Assembly: GCA_045864775.1 (NCBI GenBank) | Contig: BTVR01000001.1 | Coordinates: forward strand, 620,001-684,000 | Reading direction: 5' to 3' | Length of the DNA stretch: 64,000 nucleotides | Source: Macondimonas sp045864775 | GTDB lineage: Bacteria; Pseudomonadota; Gammaproteobacteria; UBA5335 | Part shown: one piece after another, positions 1 to 8,797 of the stretch | Position numbering within the stretch: position 1 is the stretch's first letter | Layout of the letters: the number at the start of each line of letters is the position of its first letter | Notes under the pieces: generated by a model | What the model saw: the letters and a program-made list of their open reading frames with translations, nothing else | What the model was told of the DNA's origin: nothing | Database searches by the model: none | Program-made: the position numbers and the translations under genes

Positions 1-83
1 CAATGTATGGGCCCTCTTGAAAGGCGCCTGCTAACGAAGCGTCGCGGAAAGCCGCGCGTTATGGGGCTTCCGATTAGACCCTA

Positions 84-707
84 CTATAGAGCATAGTTCC
101 GGGCCAGCAAATAAACCTCCGGGCTGCGATCCCGCGACGCCCTGGGCTTGCGCACCACCACCTTACCGAAGCGTCCGCGCATGCGCCGCACGAAATCGTC
201 GAACCCGGGTCCCTGAAACAGCTTGACGAGAAAATCACCGCCCGGTTGCAAGGTTTCGATGGCGAAGCTTTCGGCCGTCTCGGCCAATGCGAGCGACCGA
301 ATCTGATCGACCGCCTCCACCCCGCTGGTGTTCGGCGCCATGTCGCTGAGCACCAGATCGACCCGCTGGCCGGCCAATGCCTCGGACATGGCATCGAGCG
401 CTTCGCGTTCGCGAAAATCGCCCTGCAGACACACGACGCCCGGCAAGGGAGTTATCGGCAGCAGATCGAAAGCCACGACACGGCCTTGCGAGCCGACCTT
501 GCGTGCGGCGTATTGCGACCATCCGCCCGGCGCCGCGCCAAGATCCACGACCTTGAGGCCTGGCCGCAGCAAGCGGTCGCGCTCATCGATCTCCTGCAGC
601 TTGTAGACGGCCCGGGAACGCCAGCCTTCGGCCTTGGCGCGCTGCACGTAAGGGTCGGAAAAATGCTCACGCAGCCAGGAGGCGCTGCTTTTTCCACGTT
701 TCGGCAT
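84..707 (-). CDS. rlmE: 23S rRNA (uridine-2'-O)-methyltransferase RlmE (FtsJ/RrmJ)
   Basis: A 207-residue protein of the usual RlmE length. It methylates the 2'-O of U2552 in the A loop of 23S rRNA using S-adenosylmethionine, late in 50S assembly. The SAM site is seen as VDLGAAPGGWSQYA (about residues 54-67). The family's catalytic K-D-K-E set is present as K in VYKLQE, D in LSDMAPN, K in FLVKLF and E in SPEVYLLA. The gene is transcribed leftwards; in many gammaproteobacteria ftsH follows directly downstream, but only 83 bases remain before the window edge and no start of ftsH is seen there. The family assignment is firm; the modified position is taken from the family. Confidence 0.95.
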   Translation of the reverse strand: MPKRGKSSASWLREHFSDPYVQRAKAEGWRSRAVYKLQEIDERDRLLRPGLKVVDLGAAPGGWSQYAARKVGSQGRVVAFDLLPITPLPGVVCLQGDFREREALDAMSEALAGQRVDLVLSDMAPNTSGVEAVDQIRSLALAETAESFAIETLQPGGDFLVKLFQGPGFDDFVRRMRGRFGKVVVRKPRASRDRSPEVYLLARNYAL

Positions 708-748
708 GAGGGTGGGTTACCGTGTGAGATGGGTAGCGACGAGCGCAG

Positions 749-1303
749 TCAGGACCGCGCCCGCAGCGTCGGCCATGCGGCCCGCAGATACGCCGCCATC
801 GACCAGAGGGTCAATGCTGCGGCCACATAGAGCGCTGCAACGCCGAGCCAGTAGAGCGGGTGGCCGCGCTCGAAACCGATCAAGGCGATCAGCGCCGTCA
901 TCTGCGCCGTCGTCTTGAACTTGCCCAGCCATGATACCGCCACCCGGGCACGCTGACCGATCTCGGCCATCCACTCGCGCAAGGCCGACACGGTGATCTC
1001 GCGGCTGATGATGATGGCCACCGGCAGCGCGATGAGCACGCGGGCGTCCCGCTGCAACACCAGGATGAGGGCGACGGCGACGATCAGCTTGTCGGCGACC
1101 GGATCGAGAAAGGCGCCGAAGGCGGAGGTCTGATCCCAGCGGCGCGCCAGGTAACCGTCGAGCCAATCGGTGAGCGCCGCGATGATGAAAATCACCGAGG
1201 CCGTGATCCTGGCGTGCGGCCACGGCAAATAGAACACCGCCACGAACAGCGGAATCAGCAGGATCCGCGAGACGGTCAGCCAGATCGGAAAATTCAGGGG
1301 CAT
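749..1303 (-). CDS. pgsA: CDP-diacylglycerol--glycerol-3-phosphate 3-phosphatidyltransferase
   Basis: A 184-residue inner-membrane enzyme making phosphatidylglycerophosphate, the first committed step to phosphatidylglycerol and cardiolipin. The CDP-alcohol phosphotransferase signature D-G-x2-A-R-x8-G-x3-D-x3-D is complete: DWLDGYLARR followed by GAFLDPVADK (about residues 45-72). Several hydrophobic segments surround it. It sits 7 bases downstream of uvrC on the same strand, and the order gacA/uvrY, uvrC, pgsA matches E. coli and many relatives, so the three are probably co-transcribed. Confidence 0.95.
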   Translation of the reverse strand: MPLNFPIWLTVSRILLIPLFVAVFYLPWPHARITASVIFIIAALTDWLDGYLARRWDQTSAFGAFLDPVADKLIVAVALILVLQRDARVLIALPVAIIISREITVSALREWMAEIGQRARVAVSWLGKFKTTAQMTALIALIGFERGHPLYWLGVAALYVAAALTLWSMAAYLRAAWPTLRARS

Positions 1304-1310
1304 GGGTGTC

Positions 1311-3146
1311 TCATGTCGATTCCGGGTGCAACTCGGCGTGGATCTTCCGGGCCAGACTATCGCTGATTCCGGGGACCTGGGACAACTCCGCGACCCCGGC
1401 CCGCATCAGCTGCGACAAGCCGCCGAACTGGCGCAAAAGCTGCTGACGGCGTTTCGGACCGAGGCCCGGGATGTCCTCCAGCGTCGATCGATTGCGCGCC
1501 CGGGCGCGGCGTTGGCGATGGCCGGTGATGGCAAACCGATGCGCCTCGTCGCGAATCTGCTGGATCAGATGCAAGGCCGGCCGATGAGGATCCAGTCGCA
1601 GGGGCTCGGCCTCGCCCGGCAGGAAGAGCTGTTCTTCGCCCGCCTTGCGCGCGGGGCCCTTCGCCACGCCGACCAACCGAATACCACCCAAGCCCAGATC
1701 GGCCAGCACGGCTTCGGCCACGGCCAGTTGGCCGCGACCGCCATCGATGAAGCTGACGTCGGGCAGGGCTGCCTCTTCGCGCACCAATCGCTCATAGCGG
1801 CGGCGCAAGGTCTCGCGCAGCGCGCCATAGTCGTCTCCCCCGGCCGCGGTTGCGATGTTGAAGCGCCGGTAGGCGCTCTTGACAGGCCCATCGCCGTCGA
1901 ACACGACGCAACTACCCACCGTGGCCTCGCCCTGCGTGTGGCTGATGTCGAAACATTCCAGTCGCCGCGGAGCCTCGGGCAAATCCAAAGCCACCGCGAG
2001 ATCGTCAAACCGGATCTTCAAATTGGCGCCGCCGGCCTGGCACAGGCGCAAGGCTTCGGTCGCATTGGTGCGCGCCAGTTCCACCCAGCGCATCCGCTGC
2101 CCCCGCTGCGGCTGGCGCAGGGCCACGCCGTGACCAGCCGCCGCCGAGAGCGCCTCGCTCAGGAGCGCGACGTCCTCGATGTCGCCGTCCAGCAGGATTT
2201 CGGTAGGAGGCGGCACCTGCTCGTAGTGCTGGCTCAGAAACGCCGTCCGCAACTCGGCTGCCGTCGTGTCGGGCGGCAACTGGGGAGTGAACACCTGATG
2301 CCCGAGATGCTGTCCGCCGCGCACCAGCCCCAGCGAGAGCACGGCCGTTCCGCCCTCCATAGCCACCGCCAGCACGTCGACGTCCCCGCCCTGCGTGCTC
2401 ACGTCCTGGCGCGCCGCGATCTGCCGCAGGCGTGCGATGCGATCGCGAAAGACGGCAGCGCGCTCGAACTCGAGCCGTTCGGCAGCCTGCTCCATGCGCG
2501 CGGCGAGATCTTCGATGACTTCCTGCCCGAATCCTTCGAGGAAACGCACCGCGTCCCGTACGTCCTGGGCGTAGTCGGCCTCGGCGATGAGGCCGACGCA
2601 CGGCGCGGAGCAGCGCCCGAGCTGATGCTGCAGGCAGGGTCGCTCGCGACGGGCGAAGTCGGCGTCCTCGCAGACCCGCAGCCGGAACAGGCGTTGCAAC
2701 TCCTTGAGCGCGGAGCGGACGGCGCCGGCATTGGGATATGGGCCGAACAGACGGCCATCGCGACGGAACGCGCCGCGATAGAACCGGATCCGTGCAAAGG
2801 CATGATTGCCGGTCAGGTGAACGTAGGGATAGCTCTTGTCGTCCCGCAGCACGACGTTGTAGCGCGGCCGGTGCGCCTTGATGAGGTTGCTTTCCAGCAG
2901 CAGGGCCTCGGCTTCGGTGCGCGTGACGGTGACCTGGATGTCCTTGACGCGATCCATCAAGGCGCGGGTCTTGGCGCTTTGGCCGGCGCGCCGGAAGTAA
3001 CTGCCGACGCGCGCGCGCAGGCGGCGCGCCTTGCCGACATAGAGCAGCTCGCCGCGCTCCCCGCGCATGCTGTAGACGCCCGGTCGATCCGGCAGGGCGC
3101 GCACGAAGCCCCGAAAATCGAAATGCTCCGGTGGCAACTCAACCAT
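1311..3146 (-). CDS. uvrC: Excinuclease ABC subunit C
   Basis: UvrC makes the two incisions on either side of a lesion in nucleotide excision repair, after UvrA/UvrB recognition. The protein has the N-terminal GIY-YIG nuclease domain (PGVYSMRGERGELLYVGKA, about residues 20-40), a Cys cluster region near ERPCLQHQLGRCSAPCVG, a UVR motif, an RNase H-like C-terminal endonuclease (FIDGGRGQLAVAE) and C-terminal helix-hairpin-helix repeats (IPGLGPKRRQQLL, VPGISDSLARKI). About 611 residues from the ATG at 3146; an in-frame start 10 codons upstream is possible but lies inside the preceding glycosylase gene. The start overlaps the end of that gene by 8 bases, implying translational coupling. Confidence 0.95.
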   Translation of the reverse strand: MVELPPEHFDFRGFVRALPDRPGVYSMRGERGELLYVGKARRLRARVGSYFRRAGQSAKTRALMDRVKDIQVTVTRTEAEALLLESNLIKAHRPRYNVVLRDDKSYPYVHLTGNHAFARIRFYRGAFRRDGRLFGPYPNAGAVRSALKELQRLFRLRVCEDADFARRERPCLQHQLGRCSAPCVGLIAEADYAQDVRDAVRFLEGFGQEVIEDLAARMEQAAERLEFERAAVFRDRIARLRQIAARQDVSTQGGDVDVLAVAMEGGTAVLSLGLVRGGQHLGHQVFTPQLPPDTTAAELRTAFLSQHYEQVPPPTEILLDGDIEDVALLSEALSAAAGHGVALRQPQRGQRMRWVELARTNATEALRLCQAGGANLKIRFDDLAVALDLPEAPRRLECFDISHTQGEATVGSCVVFDGDGPVKSAYRRFNIATAAGGDDYGALRETLRRRYERLVREEAALPDVSFIDGGRGQLAVAEAVLADLGLGGIRLVGVAKGPARKAGEEQLFLPGEAEPLRLDPHRPALHLIQQIRDEAHRFAITGHRQRRARARNRSTLEDIPGLGPKRRQQLLRQFGGLSQLMRAGVAELSQVPGISDSLARKIHAELHPEST

Positions 3147-3813
3147 CCGAATCCACCCGTTCCCGCGCCTCGGCAACCACGGCGCGGAACATCGCGCCCG
3201 TCAGCCGGCCGGTGGAGGTGTTGTAGCGACTGCAATGATAGGAACTCAGCAGCGAGCGTCCATCCGGGAGTCGGGTTCGCGCGCCATGGGCAAAGGGGTG
3301 GCTTGCCAGGCGCAGGCCCAGCGCCCGCAGGACCGCTTCGTGAGCCACGCGCCCCAGGGCCAGCAGGACGCCGGGCTTGGGCTGTACCGCAAGATCATGC
3401 CGCAGATAAGGCAGGCAGCGGCGGATTTCCTCGGGCAGCGGCCGGTTCAACGGCGGCACGCAGCGCACGGCATTGGTGATGCGGCAGTCGAGCAACTGCA
3501 AATCGTCCCCGGCATGACGCGCGGCCGGGGCGGTGCTGAAACCGTATGCATACAGGGTTTCGTAAAGCAGCTCTCCGGCGTAATCGCCGGTAAAGGGTCG
3601 TCCCGTGGCGTTGGCGCCATGCAGGCCCGGTGCGAGCCCGACAATGAGCAGCCGTGCATCCTGCTGACCAAACGCCGCGACGGGCGCATTGTGATAGTGG
3701 GGGTGCAGCGCCCTGTTTTCATCGCGAAAGGCCGTCAATCGCGGACACAGGCGACAGGCGGGATCAAACGCGACTTCCGGGGGATGCGGACGATGCGGCA
3801 AGGGCGAACTCAT
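3139..3813 (-). CDS. Family 5 uracil-DNA glycosylase (UdgB-like)
   Basis: About 224 residues. Motif 1, GLAPGLHGANATGRPFTGD (about residues 60-78), is the characteristic family-5 (UDGb) form, where Ala replaces the catalytic Asp/Asn of other uracil glycosylase families. Four cysteines positioned to bind an Fe-S cluster are visible (CRLCPRL near the N-terminus, CRITNAVRC mid-protein). Family 5 enzymes remove uracil, hypoxanthine and other deaminated bases. A TTG start at 3834 is possible; the ATG at 3813 follows a GGAAG element and is preferred. The gene is inserted between the GacA-type regulator and uvrC and overlaps uvrC by 8 bases, so base-excision and nucleotide-excision functions share a transcript. 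Confidence 0.85.
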   Translation of the reverse strand: MSSPLPHRPHPPEVAFDPACRLCPRLTAFRDENRALHPHYHNAPVAAFGQQDARLLIVGLAPGLHGANATGRPFTGDYAGELLYETLYAYGFSTAPAARHAGDDLQLLDCRITNAVRCVPPLNRPLPEEIRRCLPYLRHDLAVQPKPGVLLALGRVAHEAVLRALGLRLASHPFAHGARTRLPDGRSLLSSYHCSRYNTSTGRLTGAMFRAVVAEARERVDSDG

Positions 3814-3921
3814 GGGTGCGGATGCTTCCAACAAGACCCGGCGCTGCCCCGCAGAGTCGCACGTCGCGGAAAGGCGGGCTCGACAGGCTGCTCGGGATCG
3901 CGGCGCGGGAGGGAGTACGGA

Positions 3922-4566
3922 CTAGCCGGCATTCAGATCGAGCAAGCCGTGGCGCATGGCCAGACGGGTCAACTCGACATCATTGTGCACGCACAGCTTT
4001 TCGAACAGCCGGTAGCGATACGTATTGACCGTCTTGGGGCTGATGAACAGTTTGTCCGAGATTTCCTGGATCGACCGCCCCTGCACCACCATCATCATGA
4101 CCTGCATCTCGCGCTGCGACAGGTCGGCCAGCCCGACGGACTTGTTGCCCGGCATGCGCGAGAGCGCCATGCCCCGCGCCAGATCGGCATCGAGATAGCG
4201 CTCACCGGCATGCACCTTGCGGATCGCGTGGACGAATTCCTCGGCGCCGCAGTCCTTGGTCAGATAACCGGTGGCGCCTGCCGCGAGCAATTGCTCCGGA
4301 TAGGGATCGTGACGCTGCACCGACAGGCTGATGACCCGAACGCCGGGATGGTGGTGAACCAGCTTGCGCGTCGCTTCAAGGCCGCCGATGCCGGGCATGT
4401 GGATGTCCATCAGCACCACGTCCGGGTGCAGCTCGCCGACCCGCGCCAGGGCCTGCTCCCCGCTTTCGGCCTCGCCGACCACCGCGATGTCTCCCGCCGC
4501 TTCCAGCAGCCGTTTGATGCCGCTGCGGATGAGTTGATGATCGTCGACTACCAGCACCCTGATCAT
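3922..4566 (-). CDS. gacA: GacA/UvrY-type LuxR-family response regulator
   Basis: A 214-residue two-component regulator: receiver domain (MIRVLVVDDHQLIRSG at the start; phospho-acceptor Asp in VVLMDIHMPG, about residue 54; conserved Lys in LTKDCG) followed by a LuxR/NarL helix-turn-helix (LSQREMQVMMMVVQG, about residues 148-162, then ISPKTVNTYRYRLFEKL). In relatives it pairs with the hybrid kinase BarA/GacS and activates small RNAs that titrate CsrA/RsmA; the kinase is not in this window. The ATG at 4566 is preferred because it begins the receiver fold directly. Its position upstream of uvrC matches uvrY-uvrC in E. coli. Confidence 0.88.
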   Translation of the reverse strand: MIRVLVVDDHQLIRSGIKRLLEAAGDIAVVGEAESGEQALARVGELHPDVVLMDIHMPGIGGLEATRKLVHHHPGVRVISLSVQRHDPYPEQLLAAGATGYLTKDCGAEEFVHAIRKVHAGERYLDADLARGMALSRMPGNKSVGLADLSQREMQVMMMVVQGRSIQEISDKLFISPKTVNTYRYRLFEKLCVHNDVELTRLAMRHGLLDLNAG

Positions 4567-4665
4567 GGCGCTCTTTCTCCCCACGACATCGATTCGGTTT
4601 ACTCCCGGCAATACACCCTAAGGTTAGCATTCCGCCGATTCGCAGCGCAGGCCGGCGGGCGACGC

Positions 4666-5490
4666 TCAGGCGGCCTCGCCCAGAAAGCCGCGAATCAGGG
4701 CCTGCGAGCGTGCCGGCGCCATGTGCCAGAACAGATGACCGCAATCCGGCAGCGCCGCGAAACGGGCGCCCGGCAGCCGAGAGCTCAGGCGTTCGCCGTT
4801 GGGGAAAGGAATGAGCTGATCGGCCGTGCCGTGGATGACCAGGGCAGGGTGGATCACGCCCGCCAGGGCCTCTGCAACACCGAACCGCCCGATCGCCTGG
4901 GCCTGCGCCAGCATCCCCTTGGCGCGACGGCGATAGCGGATCGCTCGATCGACCAGGGCCTGAAAGCGCTCGGGGTCCTCGGCGATCCACTCGGGCGTGT
5001 AGTTGACGGCCAAGGCCCGCGCCGTGGCCTCCTGCGGCGTCGTCCCGGCGACCGGCATCATGGCGTTCATGACGGCCCGGTCGGGCGCGGGCGCAAAGCG
5101 GCCCGAGTCCGAGGTGCACCCCAGAACCAGCCGGTCGATCCGCTCGGGCGCCCGCAGCGCCAATGTCTGCGCGATCATTCCGCCCATGCTGATGCCCATC
5201 ACGTGCGCCCGTGGCCAGCCGAGCGCGTCCAGAATGGCCTCGGCATCGCCGGCCAGCTGATCCATCGTGTACGGCCCATCGGGGACATCGCTCTCGCCCA
5301 TGCCGCGGTTGTCGAAAATGGCCACGGGACGGTCGACGGCCAGCGCCTCGGGCAAGTCCTGCCAATCCTCCTTCACGCCCGATAGCCCCATGATCATCAG
5401 CAGCGGCCGCCCGTCGCCGTCGGCATTGAAGACACGATAGGTCAGGCGCACCGGGCCGGATTGCGCGTCGGCGCTCGGGGTCGGATTCAT
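4666..5490 (-). CDS. Alpha/beta hydrolase (enol-lactonase-like)
   Basis: A 274-residue soluble alpha/beta hydrolase. It has the nucleophile elbow GISMGG (Ser about residue 98), an oxyanion-hole strand (LLMIMGLSGVKEDW), the FDNRGMGES segment typical of the 3-oxoadipate enol-lactonase and esterase branch, a late Asp in LVIHGTADQLIPF, and the catalytic His in LPDCGHLFWH. The substrate cannot be told. The gene is divergent from the acyl-CoA ligase at 5635, sharing a 144-base upstream region. No other pathway gene is adjacent, so the enol-lactonase label is only a fold resemblance. Confidence 0.75.
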   Translation of the reverse strand: MNPTPSADAQSGPVRLTYRVFNADGDGRPLLMIMGLSGVKEDWQDLPEALAVDRPVAIFDNRGMGESDVPDGPYTMDQLAGDAEAILDALGWPRAHVMGISMGGMIAQTLALRAPERIDRLVLGCTSDSGRFAPAPDRAVMNAMMPVAGTTPQEATARALAVNYTPEWIAEDPERFQALVDRAIRYRRRAKGMLAQAQAIGRFGVAEALAGVIHPALVIHGTADQLIPFPNGERLSSRLPGARFAALPDCGHLFWHMAPARSQALIRGFLGEAA

Positions 5491-5634
5491 GTGACGTTCC
5501 TGCGTCGGATCGATCGAAGGCCTCGCAGTCTAGCAAGCATGCGGCTGGGCCGCGCCGCCTGTGGCGCGCTTGAGACCGCCTCGCCGGCCGCGCCATACTG
5601 GGCACTGACCCCACACCAACGGGAAACGGACGCC

Positions 5635-7575
5635 ATGAACTCGAAGGTCTATCCGGTTTTGGACCACTTCGCTGGCGAGGCGCGCATCGACGCGGCGCGC
5701 TACCAGGCGCTCTACGCACGTTCGGTGGCCGAGCCCGAGGCGTTCTGGGCCGAGCGGGCACGCGCCTGCGTGGACTGGATGCGCCCCTTCGAGCGCGTGC
5801 TCGACTGGCACTGGGGTGCCCGCGAGGTCCGCACGCGCTGGTTCGAGGACGGGCTGCTCAACGTCTCGGCAAACTGCCTGGACCGCCATCTCGACACACG
5901 GGGTGACAAGACCGCCATCCTCTGGGAGGCCGATGCGCCGGGTCAGTCCCGGCGCCTGAGCTACCGCGAACTGCACGCGGCCGTCTGCCGGCTGGCCAAC
6001 GCGCTGCGCGCCGCGGGCGTGGGCAAGGGCGACCGAGTCTGTCTCTATCTGCCCATGATTCCGGAAGCGGCCATTGCCATGCTGGCCTGCACCCGCATCG
6101 GCGCCATCCATTCGGTCGTCTTCGGCGGCTTTTCCGCCAGCGCCCTGCGCGACCGCATCCAGGACGCCGACTGCCAAGTCGTCATCACAGCCGATGCGGC
6201 GCGGCGCGGCGGCAAGACCGTGCCGCTGAAAGCGCAGGTGGACGAGGCGCTGACCGAGTGCCCGTCGGTGCGTCGGGTGATCGTGGTGCGCCACACCGGC
6301 GCGGCCATCGATTGGCGGGAGGGCCGCGACGCCGATTATCGGACACTGGTGGACGCCGCCGGCCCGGATTGCCCGCCCGAGCCGATGGGCGCCGAGGACC
6401 CGCTCTTCATCCTCTACACCTCCGGCTCCACCGGCAAGCCCAAGGGCGTGCTGCACACGACGGGCGGCTATCTCGTCTATGCCGCAAGCACGTTCGCCGA
6501 GGTCTTCGATTACCGGGAATCCGACGTGTTCTGGTGCACCGCCGACGTCGGCTGGATCACCGGCCATTCCTACGTGCTCTATGGGCCGCTGTGCAACGGC
6601 GCGACCACCGTGATGTTCGAGGGCGTCCCCACCTACCCCGACGCCGCCCGTTGCTGGCAGGTGATCGACGAACACCAAGTGACGATTTTCTACACCGCCC
6701 CCACCGCCATCCGCGCCCTCATGGCCTTCGGCGATGCGCCGCTCGCCGGCGGCAGCCGCGCCAGCCTGCGCCTGCTGGGCACGGTCGGCGAACCCATCAA
6801 CCCCGAGGCCTGGGAGTGGTATTACCACAAGGTCGGTCAGGGCCGTTGTCCGATCGTGGACACCTGGTGGCAGACCGAAACCGGCGGCATCCTGCTCAGC
6901 CCGCTGCCCGGCGCCACACCGCTCAAGCCCGGCGCCGCCACCCGGCCGCTGTTCGGCGTGCAGCCGGCGCTGCTCGACGAAGCCGGCCAGGAAATCGCGG
7001 GGCCGGGCGAGGGCCGGCTGGCGCTGAAGTTCCCCTGGCCCGGCATGGCCCGCACCGTCTACGGCAACCACGCCCGCTTCGTCGACACCTATTTCTCCAC
7101 CTTCCCCGGCTACTACTTCACCGGCGACGGGGCGCGGCGCGATACCGACGGCGATTACTGGATCACCGGCCGGGTGGATGACGTGCTGAACATCTCCGGC
7201 CACCGGCTCGGCACCGCCGAGATCGAAAGCGCGCTGGTGCTGCATCCGGCGGTCGCCGAAGCGGCCGTGGTCGGCTTCCCCCATCCGGTCAAGGGCCAGG
7301 GCATCCACGCCTATGTAACACTCATGGAAGGCATCGACCCCGATCCGACGCTGGAGGCGGAACTGAAGGCGCTGGTGGCGCGCGAGATCGGGCCCATCGC
7401 CCGGCCCGACGTGATCCAGCTCGCCCCCGCGCTGCCCAAGACTCGCTCGGGCAAGATCATGCGCCGCATCCTGCGCAAGCTCGCCGCCGGCGAAACCGAG
7501 GGACTGGGGGACACCTCCACGCTGGCCGATCCGGGCGTCGTGGATAGCCTCAAGCCGCCGCAAACCGGCGCCTGA
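5635..7575 (+). CDS. acsA: Acetyl-CoA synthetase-type AMP-forming ligase
   Basis: A 646-residue adenylate-forming enzyme with the length and layout of acetyl-CoA synthetase. The N-terminal ACAS domain begins with FWAERA; the P-loop motif LYTSGSTGKPKGVLHTTGGY is complete (about residues 256-275); WWQTETGG and YYFTGDGARRDTDGDYWITG follow; the acetylatable lysine motif is PKTRSGKIMRR near residue 611. Trp in VDTWWQTETGG is the residue that limits the acyl pocket to acetate or propionate, supporting acetyl-CoA synthetase. The start is the ATG at 5635. Propionate specificity is a minor alternative. Confidence 0.9.
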   Translation: MNSKVYPVLDHFAGEARIDAARYQALYARSVAEPEAFWAERARACVDWMRPFERVLDWHWGAREVRTRWFEDGLLNVSANCLDRHLDTRGDKTAILWEADAPGQSRRLSYRELHAAVCRLANALRAAGVGKGDRVCLYLPMIPEAAIAMLACTRIGAIHSVVFGGFSASALRDRIQDADCQVVITADAARRGGKTVPLKAQVDEALTECPSVRRVIVVRHTGAAIDWREGRDADYRTLVDAAGPDCPPEPMGAEDPLFILYTSGSTGKPKGVLHTTGGYLVYAASTFAEVFDYRESDVFWCTADVGWITGHSYVLYGPLCNGATTVMFEGVPTYPDAARCWQVIDEHQVTIFYTAPTAIRALMAFGDAPLAGGSRASLRLLGTVGEPINPEAWEWYYHKVGQGRCPIVDTWWQTETGGILLSPLPGATPLKPGAATRPLFGVQPALLDEAGQEIAGPGEGRLALKFPWPGMARTVYGNHARFVDTYFSTFPGYYFTGDGARRDTDGDYWITGRVDDVLNISGHRLGTAEIESALVLHPAVAEAAVVGFPHPVKGQGIHAYVTLMEGIDPDPTLEAELKALVAREIGPIARPDVIQLAPALPKTRSGKIMRRILRKLAAGETEGLGDTSTLADPGVVDSLKPPQTGA

Positions 7576-7602
7576 TCGGGAGGTCGGCCGCTCCTGCGGG
7601 CT

Positions 7603-8772
7603 TCAGCCGCCCGCCCGGTGCCAGCGCTCGAACCCGGCCGCCAGATCCGCGACGAGATCCGCGGGCGCCTCGAGGCCCGCATGGATGCGCAGCCAGGGCC
7701 CGGCGGCCGTCCACGCCGTAGCCGTGCGCGTGTGCTCTGGGTGCACCGGCAGCAACAGGCTCTCGTAGCCGCCCCAGCTGTAACCCAGGCCGAACAGCGT
7801 CAGGCCATCGACGAAGGTCGCCAGGGCCTCGCGTGAACACGGTGCCAGCTCGATGGCGAAGAGCCCGCTGGCGCCGTGAAAATCCCGCCGCCACAGGCCG
7901 TGGTCCGGATCCTGCGGCCAGGCGGGATAGCGCACGCCCCGCACCTCCGGCCGCGCGCTCAGCCATTCGATGAGGGCGAGCGCCGTCGCCTGATGGCGCG
8001 CCAGCCGCACCGCCAGGGTCCGCAGCCCGCGCAGGCCGAGTGCGCATTCCTCGCTGCCGGCGCAATGCCCCAGGGCCACCGCCGTTTGCTTGACGCGCCC
8101 GTAGTGCGCCGCATCGACATTGATCACGCCCAGCATGGCATCGGCGTGCCCGACGACGTACTTGGTCGCCGCGTGGATGGACACATCGACCCCGTGCGCG
8201 AAGGCCTTGAAATACAGCGGCGTGGCCCACGTGTTGTCCAGTGCCACCGGCACGCCGCGCGCGTGCGCCGCCGCGCAGATGGCGGGAATGTCCTGCACCT
8301 CGAAAGTGAGCGAGCCAGGCGATTCGGCGAAGACGAGCCGCGTTTCGGGGCGGATCAGCCCGGCGATGTCCGCGCCCAGCGCCGGCGGGTAATAGGTCGT
8401 ACTCACCCCCATGCGCGCCAGCATGCCGTCGCAGAACAGCCGCGTCGGTCCGTAGATGGTGTCGACCATGAGCAGGTGGTCGCCGGGGCTCAGAAAGGCC
8501 AGCAGCGTCGTGGTGATCGCCGCCAGCCCGGACTCGACCGCCACCGCCCGATGCGCGCCTTCCAGCGTCGCCATGGCCTCCTCCAGCGCGAAGGTGGTCG
8601 GCGTGCCGAAGCGGCCGTAGTAGGTCCCTGTGAACGGCTGGCGCGAGGCGGCTTCCAGCGCCGCCAGGCTGGGAAAAAGCACCGTGGAGGCGCGATAGAC
8701 CGGCGGATTGACCACGCCGTCGAAACGCTCCGGGTCGCGCCCGAGATGGGTCAGCGCAGTGTCGTCATGCAC
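7603..8772 (-). CDS. metC: Cystathionine beta-lyase
   Basis: A 389-residue Cys/Met metabolism PLP enzyme. The PLP-lysine motif is ATKYVVGHADAMLG (about residues 200-213), the cofactor-ring Tyr/Arg segment is TYYGRFGTPT, and the LFGLGYSWGGYESL segment late in the protein is typical of MetC rather than MetB. It cleaves cystathionine to homocysteine, pyruvate and ammonia in methionine synthesis. It is convergent with the acyl-CoA ligase and 25 bases downstream of the flippase-like gene on the same strand, although no functional link to that gene is evident. Confidence 0.9.
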   Translation of the reverse strand: MHDDTALTHLGRDPERFDGVVNPPVYRASTVLFPSLAALEAASRQPFTGTYYGRFGTPTTFALEEAMATLEGAHRAVAVESGLAAITTTLLAFLSPGDHLLMVDTIYGPTRLFCDGMLARMGVSTTYYPPALGADIAGLIRPETRLVFAESPGSLTFEVQDIPAICAAAHARGVPVALDNTWATPLYFKAFAHGVDVSIHAATKYVVGHADAMLGVINVDAAHYGRVKQTAVALGHCAGSEECALGLRGLRTLAVRLARHQATALALIEWLSARPEVRGVRYPAWPQDPDHGLWRRDFHGASGLFAIELAPCSREALATFVDGLTLFGLGYSWGGYESLLLPVHPEHTRTATAWTAAGPWLRIHAGLEAPADLVADLAAGFERWHRAGG

Positions 8773-8797
8773 AGACGGTTCTCCGGGATCGAGGTGA

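Noticed and set aside
5530..7563. A 677-codon minus-strand frame under the acetyl-CoA synthetase gene.
   Set aside because: Shadow of acsA; composition is antisense-like and the acsA motifs are unambiguous.
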